A DNA stretch of 64,000 nt from SZUA-309 sp965215995. GTDB lineage: Bacteria; Pseudomonadota; Gammaproteobacteria; Pseudomonadales; Azotimanducaceae. The DNA lies in the NCBI GenBank assembly GCA_965215995.1, contig OZ244128.1, forward strand, positions 4,588,001 through 4,652,000. The letters run 5' to 3'. This document shows, one piece after another, positions 49,830 through 59,263 of this stretch (position 1 is its first letter; each line of letters begins with the position of its first letter). The notes beneath the pieces are model-generated. The model searched no databases and was not told the DNA's origin. It saw nothing but the letters and a program-made list of their open reading frames with translations. The position numbers were made by a program, and so were the translations under genes.

Positions 49830-50765
49830 CTAGTTTCGACCTAGGGCGCTCTTGACCAGAGCGTCCACCAGATCTTCGAACGACATGCCGATGGCCCGGG
49901 CACCGTCGGGGTAGAGGCTGGTGGGCGTCATGCCCGGCAGGGTGTTTACCTCCAGCAGCACGATCTCGTCCGCATCGGTGACGATGAAGTCGGCCCGGGA
50001 CAGATCTCTGAGGCCCAGCGCCTGATGAGCAACCAGGGCGATGCGCTGCAGTTCAGTGGTCAGCGCTTCTGACATGGGGGCTGGGATGATGTGCTCACTG
50101 CCGCCGACGGCATAGCGGTTTGTGTAGTCGTACCACTGATCGCTGGCGGTTCTGATCTCGATCACCGGAAACGGCTGCATCGGCTTTCCGTGCAGGTCGA
50201 GAACTCCGACGGTGATTTCCCGGCCGAGCACGTAGGGTTCGACCAGAATGCCGTCCCCGAGAGCAAAGGCTGTCGCCAGGCCTTCCTTCAGATCGCCGCC
50301 GTTAGCTACCGGCGTTACCCCGATGGCCGAACCCTGACTCAGGGGTTTGATTACCACACGATCGCCGAGATTTTCGAGTATCTCTGCTTCGGCGGCGGCG
50401 AGAGGCGTGTCGGCTGCGAACAGCAGATCTTCGGCGATGGGCAGGCCGGCCCGTTGAAAAACGGACTTGGCGATGGCTTTGTCCATCGCGACTGCACTGC
50501 CGTGCACGCCACTGCCCACGTACTTCAGACCGAGTATCTCCAGGAATCCCTGGACCGTGCCATCTTCGCCGGGCGGTCCGTGCAGGGCCGGGAATACCAC
50601 GTCCGGTGCGAGCTTGCGCAGCTTGTCTGTCGCATCGGTGTCCAGCTCGACACGCTCGGCTGTGTGGCCGGCCCGTTCGAGGGCCGCAGCCACTTCCCGG
50701 GCAGAGGTTCTCGAGACTTCAGCTTCGGCGGAGGGTCCACCCATGAGTACGGCAACGAGGGTCAT
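49830..50765 (-). CDS. ddl: D-alanine-D-alanine ligase
   Basis: This 311-residue ATP-grasp enzyme makes the D-Ala-D-Ala dipeptide for peptidoglycan. It has LMGGPSAEAEVSRTS, FPALHGPPGEDGTVQG, VIKPLSQGSAIGV, ADFIVTDADEIVLLEVNTLP and GMTPTSLYP. It is outside the murC-ftsQ cluster where ddlB usually lies, so this may be a second copy. Its ATG overlaps the stop of the S9 peptidase gene (ATGA). Confidence 0.95.
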   Translation of the reverse strand: MTLVAVLMGGPSAEAEVSRTSAREVAAALERAGHTAERVELDTDATDKLRKLAPDVVFPALHGPPGEDGTVQGFLEILGLKYVGSGVHGSAVAMDKAIAKSVFQRAGLPIAEDLLFAADTPLAAAEAEILENLGDRVVIKPLSQGSAIGVTPVANGGDLKEGLATAFALGDGILVEPYVLGREITVGVLDLHGKPMQPFPVIEIRTASDQWYDYTNRYAVGGSEHIIPAPMSEALTTELQRIALVAHQALGLRDLSRADFIVTDADEIVLLEVNTLPGMTPTSLYPDGARAIGMSFEDLVDALVKSALGRN

Positions 50766-52708
50766 ATTCGGTCGAGGCTGTCCTGATTGTCGATGGTGAT
50801 TGTCGGTAGGTCATCCGCCGGGGTAATGGCGAACACACGACAGAAGAAGGCGTATTCGGACTCTATGGTGCGGATGATGTTTTTCGCGTCCCGGAAACCG
50901 TGACCTTCACCTGGGAACTCCAGATATGCCACGGGAATGCCTTTGCCGCGCAACGCGTCCGCCATCGCCTGGGACTGGTTGGGTGGCACCACCTTGTCGT
51001 CGCTGCCCTGGAAGAAGATGACGGGACAGTTGAAAGCGTCCAGGTGATTGATCGGCGAACGGTCGACCAGAGCCGCTTCGTCGCCGAGGAGGACATCCAG
51101 ATAGCGAGATTCGAACTTGTGCGTATCTCTGGCCAGCGCAGTGAGGTCGCCGATGCCGTAGTGGCTGGCCCCCGCCTTGAAGGCATGGGATCTGGTCAGG
51201 GCAGCCAGGGTGGTGTAGCCACCGGCGCTGCCACCCTTGATGGCAACCCGGTCGCCGTCCACGCGTCCGGATGTAACAAGATGTCGGACACCATCCTCGC
51301 AATCCGTTACGTCCAGGATGCCCCACTGACCGTTCAGCGCCGAGCGGTAGGCGCGTCCATAGCCGCTGCTGCCCCGGTAATTCACATCCAGCACCGCCCA
51401 GCCCCGGCTCGTGTAGTACTGTATCGCCAGGTTCAGGCCTGCGCTGGTAGCAGAGGTGGGCCCGCCGTGGCTCAGGACCAACAGTGGCGGTCGCTCTGAC
51501 GCCGGTCCCACGCAGGCGCTGTTGGTTGGTTGGTAAAAAAAGCCATGCGCCTGAGCCCCATCCCGGGTGGGAAAGCTGACCGGCGAGCCGAGGGCGAGAT
51601 CCTCCTGGTTGAACGCCGGGCCTCCGGCGGTGGTGAAGGTCTCTGCCTCGCCGCCGGAGAGCCGCATATGTTCGATGGCAGGCATCCGGTCCCGGAAACT
51701 GGCGACGTAGTAGAGTTGGCCGTCTTGCAGTACGGGGCTTGCGAAACTGAGCCTGGGGTCACCACTTTCGGTGATTGGCGTGGCCAGTGTGGTTCTGGTG
51801 TTGACCAGTACCAGCTCCTCGCCACTGGCGCCGTGACGCCGGATGATGGCGTGCTCGGCGTCGATCAGCAGATAGCTCCTGGCATCGAACACCCAGGCGG
51901 GGCCCGCGTAATCGGCGCCATCTTCGAGCACGCAGTAGATTCCGCTCGGATCGAAGCGGTACAGATTCCAGAACCCGTTTGCATCGCTGATGAAGAGCAG
52001 CGCATCGTCGTCCTGCCAGAGCGGTTGCTGAACCGATTCCTGAGCGCCACCGGCAATGGTGTGCACCTGTCCCACCTCGCCGGACGTCGTCAGGTCGGCA
52101 ACCGCCAGGGTGGTGCCATCCCAGGGCATGTTGGGATGATCCCAGGCGATGAAGGCGAGCCGACTGCCGTCCGCTGAGAGCCGGGGTGAGGCGTAGAAGT
52201 CCTGACCTTCGGCGAGCACGGTCAGCTCGCCCGATTCCAGATCCACAGCACCGATGAAGTTTTCTGCTTCCCGGTTCTGATGATGGCGCTCCACGACACA
52301 CAGGAGCCGATTCCTGGACGTGTCCAGCGTGAAGTCCGCAAAGCGGATCTCCGGACCGGAGTGGGTGATCTGGCTGACCTCGTCGCCATTCACCTGGTAG
52401 AGATTCTGATCCGCGAAGTTGACGAAGTAGACGGTGCCATCGTTGACCGCAAAGGCGCCGCCACCGTATTCGTGGACGCGGCTGCGTACGTTGAAGGGAG
52501 GCGGCGTCAGCTCGCGGGGCGAATCCGGATCTCCGGTCAGGAGGACGGACCGACCACCTTCTTCCGGCCGGCCTTCGAGCCAGTAGAGGCGTATGCCATC
52601 CGTTCTCAGTCCGGACAAGGCGACCACACCTTCGATGAGCGTCTGGGCGCTGATGGCGGAGGGCCAGCTGCCGTAGGGACGGACCTTTTCAGAAGAGGCG
52701 TGTTTCAT
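50762..52708 (-). CDS. prolyl oligopeptidase family serine peptidase (S9)
   Basis: This 648-residue protein has an N-terminal beta-propeller (about 1-400) with WD-like repeats and a C-terminal alpha/beta hydrolase with GGSAGGYTTLAAL (nucleophile Ser), GSDDKVVPPNQS (Asp) and FPGEGHGFRDAKN (His). It resembles acylaminoacyl/dipeptidyl peptidases (S9C). No signal peptide, so probably cytoplasmic. ATG 52708 overlaps the stop of the GNAT gene. Confidence 0.92.
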   Translation of the reverse strand: MKHASSEKVRPYGSWPSAISAQTLIEGVVALSGLRTDGIRLYWLEGRPEEGGRSVLLTGDPDSPRELTPPPFNVRSRVHEYGGGAFAVNDGTVYFVNFADQNLYQVNGDEVSQITHSGPEIRFADFTLDTSRNRLLCVVERHHQNREAENFIGAVDLESGELTVLAEGQDFYASPRLSADGSRLAFIAWDHPNMPWDGTTLAVADLTTSGEVGQVHTIAGGAQESVQQPLWQDDDALLFISDANGFWNLYRFDPSGIYCVLEDGADYAGPAWVFDARSYLLIDAEHAIIRRHGASGEELVLVNTRTTLATPITESGDPRLSFASPVLQDGQLYYVASFRDRMPAIEHMRLSGGEAETFTTAGGPAFNQEDLALGSPVSFPTRDGAQAHGFFYQPTNSACVGPASERPPLLVLSHGGPTSATSAGLNLAIQYYTSRGWAVLDVNYRGSSGYGRAYRSALNGQWGILDVTDCEDGVRHLVTSGRVDGDRVAIKGGSAGGYTTLAALTRSHAFKAGASHYGIGDLTALARDTHKFESRYLDVLLGDEAALVDRSPINHLDAFNCPVIFFQGSDDKVVPPNQSQAMADALRGKGIPVAYLEFPGEGHGFRDAKNIIRTIESEYAFFCRVFAITPADDLPTITIDNQDSLDRI

Positions 52709-53250
52709 GGCCGCAGTGCCGCTCGGTTGTGCACCACCGTCCACCGTTCATGGTCGCGCCACTTGCCGTCAATGTAGAGAAAGTTCGGCGACAGTCCTTC
52801 CCTCTCGAACCCGCACTGCTGTACCAGAGCGATGGAGCGGTGATTTTCCGGCTGGATGTTCGCCTCCAGCCTGTGCAGGCCGAGATTGTAGAAGGCGTAG
52901 CTCTTCACCAGTTCGAGCCCTTCGCGCATGAGTCCCTGGCCGGCGAAAGGGGCGCCTGCGTAGTAGCCGAGTGACGCAGACAGAAATGAGCCACGAACGA
53001 TGTTGTTGATGTTGATCACCCCGGCGATTGAATCGTCTGACCGTGTGCAGACCAGTAGCCCTTCGTGATCATCGCGCCGGGTACGGTTCAGGTAGCCCGT
53101 GAACGTAGCCTCGGTGAGTGGTGGCGAAATCCAGGGGTGATGCAGGTGCTGGCTCGTTCGCATCAGCTCGAGGAATTCCTGCCTGTCCTCGGCGCTCACA
53201 GAACGCAGATAGACCCGACCGGGTTCCGGGGCTGCTCTAGGACCGGTCAT
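52705..53250 (-). CDS. GNAT N-acetyltransferase, RimJ/RimL type
   Basis: This 181-residue protein has the RimJ-like pattern: VYLRSVSAEDRQEFLELMRT, LGYYAGAPFAGQGLMREGLE (acetyl-CoA loop) and RLEANIQPENHRSIALVQQC. It probably acetylates a protein N-terminus, such as a ribosomal protein. ATG 53250 is chosen; an in-frame ATG at 53277 would overlap the upstream gene more. It is translationally coupled to the S9 peptidase gene. Confidence 0.88.
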   Translation of the reverse strand: MTGPRAAPEPGRVYLRSVSAEDRQEFLELMRTSQHLHHPWISPPLTEATFTGYLNRTRRDDHEGLLVCTRSDDSIAGVININNIVRGSFLSASLGYYAGAPFAGQGLMREGLELVKSYAFYNLGLHRLEANIQPENHRSIALVQQCGFEREGLSPNFLYIDGKWRDHERWTVVHNRAALRP

Positions 53251-53503
53251 CTGAAGACTCGTTGGCAGCGACAGCATCTTTGCGGTCGGTCTGCATCTCG
53301 TTCTCCAGAACGAAGATTTCCCAGAGCGACGGCGGGATCATGGCGAGGCCGAGCACGAGCACGTGCAGAGCATGTGGCCGGTAGTCATTGTCCACCAGCC
53401 AGATGCCGTCGAAGGAGAAACCGATGGCACGCCACATCATGAGCCCGGTGGTGGTCAGGGCGAAGCCGATCATCAGCAGCAGGAACCGGGTCAGGTACTT
53501 CAT
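53237..53503 (-). CDS. small membrane protein (88 aa)
   Basis: This protein has two membrane helices (FLLLMIGFALTTTGLMMWRA and HALHVLVLGLAMIPPSLWEI) and an acidic C-terminal tail. No family is recognised. Its ATG overlaps the stop of the C39-like peptidase gene (ATGA) and its end overlaps the GNAT gene, so it is part of the same unit. Confidence 0.68.
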   Translation of the reverse strand: MKYLTRFLLLMIGFALTTTGLMMWRAIGFSFDGIWLVDNDYRPHALHVLVLGLAMIPPSLWEIFVLENEMQTDRKDAVAANESSDDRS

Positions 53504-54456
53504 GGACAGAGAATATACGCCGCACCCCGATGGCGGAACCATGCCCGGCTGAAGGCATCGACTGGATAACGGCGACTCACCGTGCCGTGAGTGGGGGCAG
53601 CAGGGTCGTTGATGAGCACTTCCTCGCCATCTACGCCTCTGACGACCACCAGGTGCCCGCCCGTGGCAGCCATGGGTGCTCCCGGCAGCTCGCCTTTGCC
53701 ATAGCGAATGCTTGCCACCAGCGGCAGGCCGGCGTTCAGACAGGTCAGCGCTGAACCCCAGTCCGTGAAGAGTTCCACGGCGCCGATGAGGCCGGCCCCT
53801 GCGGCGGCGGATACAGCGAGCGGCCAGAGACCGTACATGCCGGTGATGGGATCATGACAGTCGGCGATCACCCGTTCCGGCACCACCCCTCTCCGGTGGG
53901 CCGACATGACCATGGCAGTGGCCACCGGTGAGCAGGCGCGGGCAGCGATCCTCGGGTTCTGCAGCATCTGGCTGATGGAAGCGAGCTTTTCTGTGGCGAT
54001 GGTGCGCGGCAGCGAGCCTGGTGGGTCGACCTGGATCTCGGTTGGCCGGATGGAAACGGTCAGCAGGTACCTGGAAGGGGCGACGCGGGTCGTGAGCGCA
54101 CAGTGAAGCCGGGCTCTGCCGACTTTTTTCTCGATGTGGAAACAATCGATGGCCGTGCGGATGCGGGCTGTGTTGCCGTTGGCTTTGCGTTGGGCTTCGT
54201 CGTCTTCTCGCGGCGGTATCGGGGCGAGCACATAGCGTTCACCCGCTGCTTCCAGCGTGAAGGTGAAGCGATGGCCCGGTGCGTCAAGCAGCGACAGGCT
54301 GGGAGCGATCATCTCACCTGCCGGTAAGGCGCCGAGATCGATGCTGAGCAGCCAAGCGTCCTCGTTGTCAGGGTCGGGGCGCCAGTCAGCCGTCGATGAG
54401 ATCTCGAGCGGGTACTGGGTTAGAGTCTCTGGGTCTGCGAATCTCAGGCTGGGCAT
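53500..54456 (-). CDS. C39-like peptidase family protein
   Basis: This 318-residue protein has a beta-rich N-terminal half and a papain-like C-terminal half with Cys in RIAARACSPVATAMVM, His in TGGHLVVVRGVDG and Asp in VLINDPAAP, the C39 order of catalytic residues. No signal peptide or ABC transporter is attached. Substrate is unknown. Its start is only five bases from the divergent glutaredoxin-like gene. Confidence 0.8.
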   Translation of the reverse strand: MPSLRFADPETLTQYPLEISSTADWRPDPDNEDAWLLSIDLGALPAGEMIAPSLSLLDAPGHRFTFTLEAAGERYVLAPIPPREDDEAQRKANGNTARIRTAIDCFHIEKKVGRARLHCALTTRVAPSRYLLTVSIRPTEIQVDPPGSLPRTIATEKLASISQMLQNPRIAARACSPVATAMVMSAHRRGVVPERVIADCHDPITGMYGLWPLAVSAAAGAGLIGAVELFTDWGSALTCLNAGLPLVASIRYGKGELPGAPMAATGGHLVVVRGVDGEEVLINDPAAPTHGTVSRRYPVDAFSRAWFRHRGAAYILCP

Positions 54457-54461
54457 TGGCT

Positions 54462-54737
54462 ATGGAACTCGTTCTCTACAGTACCGATCACTGCACTCTC
54501 TGTGATCAGGCGCTCGAACTGCTCTTCAGTATGCCAGAACTGGCCGGTCAGTCCGTGCGGGTGGTGGACGTCGCCATGGACGATGACCTCCTCAGCCGCT
54601 ATGGCGAGCGGTTGCCGGTACTCGAACTGCACGGCTTTGATGCTGCTGTCAGAAACGACTGCAGCACTCGCGTGCTGGCGTGGCCATTCGACGCCCAAGG
54701 CGTGCTGAGCGCGCTCAAAGCCGTCAGTCAAACCTGA
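54462..54737 (+). CDS. glutaredoxin-like protein (DUF836 type)
   Basis: This 91-residue protein has a thioredoxin-like fold with CTLC (VLYSTDHCTLCDQALELL) and a cis-Pro region RLPVLELHG. It resembles the DUF836 glutaredoxin-like family. Its last 14 bases overlap the end of the convergent tatD gene. Confidence 0.82.
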   Translation: MELVLYSTDHCTLCDQALELLFSMPELAGQSVRVVDVAMDDDLLSRYGERLPVLELHGFDAAVRNDCSTRVLAWPFDAQGVLSALKAVSQT

Positions 54738-55527
54738 ACAGGGTGCGCGCATTTCGGCTGCTGGCGGCAACGATGTCCGCTGCAGGGGTGCCGCTGGCGT
54801 CGCTGATGGCTTCGACCACATAGGAGAGCAGGGCGGGTTCGTTGCGCCGACTGCTGGCACCGGGTGCGTTGACTTGCTGCCAGCGTTTCGGTGCGTTCTG
54901 CGGCAGTAGAAAAGGGGCATCCGTCTCGATCAGCAGTCGCTCGAGTGGGATTCTGCGCACGAGCTCCCTGAGCTCACCACCCCGTTTTCTATCGCAGATC
55001 CAGCCGGTGATGCCGATGGCGCAACCCAATGCCAGATACCGGTCCAGATCTTTGCCGTTTCCGGTGAAGCAGTGCACGACCATGCCAGGCAGCCGATCGG
55101 CATGGCGTTCGAGCGCCTGGAAGACCGCGCCCTCGCTGTCACGGTCGTGGACGAACACCGGAAGACCGAGTTCGCCTGCGAGGCTGAGCTGGGTCTCGAA
55201 GACCCGGTGCTGCACGTCCGGGGGCGAGAAGTTCCGATTGAAGTCGAGGCCCGTTTCGCCGATGGCACGCACGGATGAATTCACGGCGAGACGGCGTAGC
55301 TGATCGGTCAGATCTTCCGGTGCGTGCTTGGCGTCGTGGGGATGCACACCGGCCGTGCAACCCAGATCGCTGGCGGTCGTGCACAAAGCGATGGCAGCTT
55401 CCGTCATGGGCAGATCGGTGGCGGTCACCAGCATTCGTTCAACCCCGGCAGCCCGGGCGCGCTCGATCACCTCCGCGCGGTCCGCATCGAACTGCCGGTG
55501 CAGGAGGTTTGCGCCGATGTCGATCAC
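54724..55527 (-). CDS. tatD: TatD metal-dependent deoxyribonuclease
   Basis: This 267-residue TIM-barrel metal hydrolase closely follows E. coli TatD: GVHPHDAKH, IGETGLDFNRNFS, VFVHDRDSEG, VVHCFTGNGKDL, GITGWICDRKRGGELREL, LLIETDAPFLLP, and SSRRNEPALL. TatD is a 3'-5' exonuclease in DNA quality control. It starts at GTG 55527, overlapping the GNAT gene stop (GTGA). Confidence 0.93.
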   Translation of the reverse strand: MIDIGANLLHRQFDADRAEVIERARAAGVERMLVTATDLPMTEAAIALCTTASDLGCTAGVHPHDAKHAPEDLTDQLRRLAVNSSVRAIGETGLDFNRNFSPPDVQHRVFETQLSLAGELGLPVFVHDRDSEGAVFQALERHADRLPGMVVHCFTGNGKDLDRYLALGCAIGITGWICDRKRGGELRELVRRIPLERLLIETDAPFLLPQNAPKRWQQVNAPGASSRRNEPALLSYVVEAISDASGTPAADIVAASSRNARTLFRFD

Positions 55528-56126
55528 GGCGTTCTCCTGCCGGCGCGCCAGTGGGAAACCGTGATGGCGTACTCCACATCTGCACCAGGGAAGGCCGCTG
55601 CCGGATCCCCGGCTGCGGTGTCCATCGCCTCGATGTCGGCCGCCTCCATCTGGAAGCTGCGTTGAAACCGCATCCCGATCTTCTTCATCACCGCGATGGA
55701 AGCCCGGTTGTCCTCATAGGTGGTTGCGCTGATTTTTTCGAGGCTGCCGAGGCCAAAGCCGCGAGCCACGAGCGTCTGCGCACCTTCGCTGGCCAGTCCC
55801 TGTCCCCAGAACCGCCGGTGGAGACGGTAGCCGAGAGCGGCTTCTCCCGGCAGGTCATCCACGAGGCGTAGTGAGAACCAGCCGATGAATGTCTCTGCCA
55901 TTTCCGCGGCCCAGAAACCGAAAACTCCAGCATCATCCTGCTCGCGAACGAAGCGGGGCAGAATCTGCTTTTCAATCACGACTCGCGGCGTGGCAACGCC
56001 CCCGGTGATGAAGCGCATGACGTCAGGGTCGGCATCCAGCTCGAACAGTCGGTCTGCATCCGCGCTGGTGAATCGTCTGAGCTTCAGGCGGTCAGTGGTG
56101 AGCACGGTCGTGGTGCCGGTGGGCAC
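55524..56126 (-). CDS. GNAT N-acetyltransferase (RimJ-like)
   Basis: This 200-residue protein has LTTDRLKLRRFTSADADRLF, AALGYRLHRRFWGQGLASEG and KISATTYEDNRASIAVMKKI, standard for the RimJ/RimL acetyltransferase group. The start is placed at GTG 56126, with GAGG upstream and ten bases after the slt stop; an in-frame TTG at 56165 would overlap slt by 29 bases. Substrate unknown. Confidence 0.86.
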   Translation of the reverse strand: MPTGTTTVLTTDRLKLRRFTSADADRLFELDADPDVMRFITGGVATPRVVIEKQILPRFVREQDDAGVFGFWAAEMAETFIGWFSLRLVDDLPGEAALGYRLHRRFWGQGLASEGAQTLVARGFGLGSLEKISATTYEDNRASIAVMKKIGMRFQRSFQMEAADIEAMDTAAGDPAAAFPGADVEYAITVSHWRAGRRTP

Positions 56127-56136
56127 TGTGCGATCC

Positions 56137-58095
56137 TCAAGGAACTCTGGTTTCGTGCGCTTCAAGCATGGGCCGGGGGCTGCCGCGGCGCTGACCGTAC
56201 ACCTGGGTGAAGGCCATCACGTTCTTCACGTAGTTCCGCGTCTCCCGAAACGGAATGCCTTCGATCCAGACATCCATCCATTGCCCTGAGACGTCCTTGA
56301 TCCAGCGATCTACCCGGTGCTCACCGGCATTGTAGGCAGCGGCCGCCAGCGGCCGACGGCCGTCGTAGCGGACCAGCAGCGAGGCCAGATGGTGGCCGGC
56401 CAGCTCTATGTTGAGCGCCGGATCGTAAAGGTCGGAGGTGGATGGCTCGGTGATACCCACTCGTCGGGCCACGCGCTCGGCCGTGGGATGGATGAGCTGC
56501 ATCAACCCGCGGGCGTTGGCCGTGGAACGTGCCCGTGGATCGAACAGGCTTTCCTGGCGCGCCACCGCGAGCAGGAAGTCATCCGGCACCGTAGTCACGT
56601 GGCTGACCCGTTGGAAGTCATCCGTATAGGGTTCAGGAAAACGGAGATCCAGGGCATCTCTGAGTGCTGCCGCGTTCGCCGTCCGGATGGCTTGCGATGT
56701 CCAGCCGATCTGCGTGGCGAGCTTGGCGGCGATGGCTTTCTCCCTCTCGGAAAGTACAGGCAACAGCCGATACCACTCCCTTCGAGCATTCACTCGATCG
56801 CCGACCGCGAGGAGCTCTGTGGCGCGACGAACGCCGGGCACGTTTTTGAGCTGATTGATCTCAACGGCGCTGGCCGGCACCGGCTGGTCGTTCAGACGAA
56901 TGGGCTGGCCGAGCTGCTCGGCGGCCAGAAAGCCATAGTAGTCCCGGCTCTCCGCCAGCGCGGTGTAGGTGAGCCGGGCCCGCTCCGATCTCATGGTGGT
57001 CTCATTTAAGGATCGGGCCAGCCAGTACTGCCAGCGCCGGTCTTCACGCAACTCTACCGGTAGCTGCTCGAGCCAGTAGCTGAGGTCCGCCCAGCTTTGC
57101 TGGACCAGGGCCGCCAGCGCCAGATCTTCGAGGGGCATCCCGTCAGGCAGGGGCGCATGCGGAGGGAAGTTGCCTTCCCGGGCCTGGCCGATGAGCAGGG
57201 CGGACTCGATGGAGAATGCATCGTCGCTGGTGAAGTCATGACTGTCCTGATAGCTGAGCCACGCCTTGGTAGCGGCTTCCGGATCTCTTCTGGCCAGGCG
57301 CACCAGTCCGTGGGCAATCACCTCGCGGGAGTAACGGGTGTCTGTGCTGAACCGAGACGTCTGGCTCAAGGCGCTTGGCGAGACGTGAACGTTGTAGTAG
57401 CTCTGAGCCCAGGGCTTGACGTTCGGGCTCTCGAAGAACCGTTGCAGGTAGCGGGCGAGTGTCCGGCTGTTGGCATCAAGCGCCAGGCCAAGCCGTTGCC
57501 AGACCATGGACTCCGTCAGGTTGCCCCGATCGATCCAGATCTCGAACAACGGATCACACGCCTTGGGTTGAGAATTGGCCACCAGCCAGAGCTCGCCGAC
57601 CTGATTCAGTGCGGCCTTCTGGTTGCCGGTGCCATAGAGCGCCCGCAGGTGGTAGCACTTGAGCTCGGCATCGCTCGATGGCTCGTAGTGATTGAGGAAG
57701 GTCTGCCAGCGTCGCTGTTGCCCGAGACGCTTCAACCAGCGGTGGTAGACGATGTCGGCAACGGGCAGATCGGCATGCTGTTGCCTGAAGGCCATGACCG
57801 TTTCCGCGTCAGCGGATGACAGTCGGCTCTGCAGCTCGTAGTACTCGAGGTAGGGGTGCAGCGGATAGTCCTCGAGCCTTTCACGCGTCTCTTCGAAGGC
57901 ATTCATCCGACCGGCGGTCAGGTGGTCCAGCGCCTTTTTATAGGCTGCGCGTTGCTCGTATAGGGAAAGGGCGTGCGATTGCGGGCTGAAGAGCAGGCAG
58001 AAAATCAGCAGGCAGAAGGTGACACCGGACTGCAGCAACAGCGGAGAAAGTGATGTGCCCGAGCCCCGGGTACTGCTTCGAGGGCTATATACCAC
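56137..58095 (-). CDS. slt: soluble lytic murein transglycosylase (Slt70 type)
   Basis: This 652-residue periplasmic enzyme cleaves peptidoglycan to anhydromuropeptides. It has an N-terminal signal region with hydrophobic core SGVTFCLLIFCLLFSPQSHA, a long alpha-superhelical domain and the C-terminal transglycosylase domain with catalytic Glu in VARQESLFDPRARSTANARG, GLMQLIHPTA and LAAAAYNAGEHRVDRW. It begins at GTG 58095, just after the usp stop. Confidence 0.93.
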   Translation of the reverse strand: MVYSPRSSTRGSGTSLSPLLLQSGVTFCLLIFCLLFSPQSHALSLYEQRAAYKKALDHLTAGRMNAFEETRERLEDYPLHPYLEYYELQSRLSSADAETVMAFRQQHADLPVADIVYHRWLKRLGQQRRWQTFLNHYEPSSDAELKCYHLRALYGTGNQKAALNQVGELWLVANSQPKACDPLFEIWIDRGNLTESMVWQRLGLALDANSRTLARYLQRFFESPNVKPWAQSYYNVHVSPSALSQTSRFSTDTRYSREVIAHGLVRLARRDPEAATKAWLSYQDSHDFTSDDAFSIESALLIGQAREGNFPPHAPLPDGMPLEDLALAALVQQSWADLSYWLEQLPVELREDRRWQYWLARSLNETTMRSERARLTYTALAESRDYYGFLAAEQLGQPIRLNDQPVPASAVEINQLKNVPGVRRATELLAVGDRVNARREWYRLLPVLSEREKAIAAKLATQIGWTSQAIRTANAAALRDALDLRFPEPYTDDFQRVSHVTTVPDDFLLAVARQESLFDPRARSTANARGLMQLIHPTAERVARRVGITEPSTSDLYDPALNIELAGHHLASLLVRYDGRRPLAAAAYNAGEHRVDRWIKDVSGQWMDVWIEGIPFRETRNYVKNVMAFTQVYGQRRGSPRPMLEAHETRVP

Positions 58096-58097
58096 GA

Positions 58098-58571
58098 TCA
58101 GCCGCTATCGCCTTCCGGCTCTTCCTGGGCCGGCTCTTCACCTACTCGTACGGCCAGCACGTCGCAGGTGGCGCCATGCAGAACCCCGTTTGCGGTGGAA
58201 CCGAGCAACAGGGCGAGTCCGTGTCGACCGTGGCTGCCTACCACGATCACATCGGCACCCTTGGCCTCTGCCGCTCGCTGGATCTCGCTCTCCGGACGTC
58301 CGAAGATCAGATACTGATGCTCGGCGGGGACGTTCAGGGTGGCAGCGAATTCGGCCAGGTGGGATTTGGCCTGATCGTGTATCTGTTCCTGCACTGAAGA
58401 GAGATCCATGGGGATGTCGCCGCCATAAGCCAGACTCAGGGGTTCGATCACGTGCACGACGTGGAGTTCCGCGCCGTAGGCGGCTGCGAGCGCCTGGGCA
58501 CGCTCGGCGACGCGATTGGACTCCTCGGTCAGATCCACTGCCAGCATGATCCGCCTATAGGTGCCGGGCAT
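58098..58571 (-). CDS. universal stress protein (single Usp domain)
   Basis: This 157-residue Usp (RRIMLAVDLTEESNRVAERA) has the ATP-binding loop GSHGRHGLALLLGSTANGVL and an acidic tail. It is a paralogue of the single-domain usp genes at 6.7 and 16.2 kb but lies far from them, ahead of slt on the same strand. Confidence 0.9.
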   Translation of the reverse strand: MPGTYRRIMLAVDLTEESNRVAERAQALAAAYGAELHVVHVIEPLSLAYGGDIPMDLSSVQEQIHDQAKSHLAEFAATLNVPAEHQYLIFGRPESEIQRAAEAKGADVIVVGSHGRHGLALLLGSTANGVLHGATCDVLAVRVGEEPAQEEPEGDSG

Positions 58572-58629
58572 GTTGCGTCTCCATCCTGATTGCGGCGACG
58601 ATACACCCGTCCCTGAAACGGAATCAACT

Positions 58630-59211
58630 ATGACCTGGCTCCTCATTTTCCTGGTGCTGGTGGTGGCTTTCGGCCCCATTCTATGGCTGGTTCCGAGCAA
58701 ACGGGACAAGCGTCTGGCGGCTCTGCGCAGCCGGGCTCGAAGCGAAGGGCTGATCGTGGAGATGCGCAGAATCCCGAAACCGGATCCGCGTCCTGAGGAG
58801 CGCGTGAGCGCCGGTGGCAAGGCGCGGGATCCGGTGATCGAGTGTGCGAGTTACGGCCTGCCCCTGGCGCGGGGGCTCAAATATCTGCCAGCCTGGCGGC
58901 TGGTACGCCAGAGGGCGGAAGACGGTCCTGATCCGTTTGCTGAATGGCAGTACGATCAGCGGCCAAAAGGGGACGGGCGGGAGTTTCTCGATGCGGTTCT
59001 GCCACGGGCAGAAGTGCTGCTGGACTCGCTGCCGGAGGACGTGGCGGCGCTCGAAGTGAGTGCCCGGATGGTGCTCGCCTACTGGCTCGAAAAGCCTGAC
59101 AGCACCGAGTCGGCTGTGCCTGAACTGGCTGCCCAACTGAGAACGTTTGCGAGCGCTTTGAGTAGCCTGGATGAGGAAATCGAAGTGGCACGAACCAGCA
59201 ACGATTCTTGA
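58630..59211 (+). CDS. membrane-anchored hypothetical protein (193 aa)
   Basis: It has one N-terminal helix (LLIFLVLVVAFGPILWLVPS) and a cytosolic part starting SKRDKRLAALRSRARSEG, where Arg/Lys-rich sequence follows the anchor. No family is recognised. Its stop codon overlaps the -35 element of the topA promoter. Confidence 0.75.
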   Translation: MTWLLIFLVLVVAFGPILWLVPSKRDKRLAALRSRARSEGLIVEMRRIPKPDPRPEERVSAGGKARDPVIECASYGLPLARGLKYLPAWRLVRQRAEDGPDPFAEWQYDQRPKGDGREFLDAVLPRAEVLLDSLPEDVAALEVSARMVLAYWLEKPDSTESAVPELAAQLRTFASALSSLDEEIEVARTSNDS

Positions 59212-59237
59212 CAGGCCTTTCTGGGAACCCTTATAAC
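59208..59237 (+). promoter_or_regulatory. sigma-70 promoter of topA
   Basis: TTGACA (59208-59213, perfect -35) and TATAAC (59232-59237, five of six) are separated by 18 bases, about 27 bases before the topA ATG. GGGAGG lies between. This is the best consensus promoter in the window. Confidence 0.8.
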
Positions 59238-59263
59238 GGCGCCGAATTCAACTCGGGAGGCCT

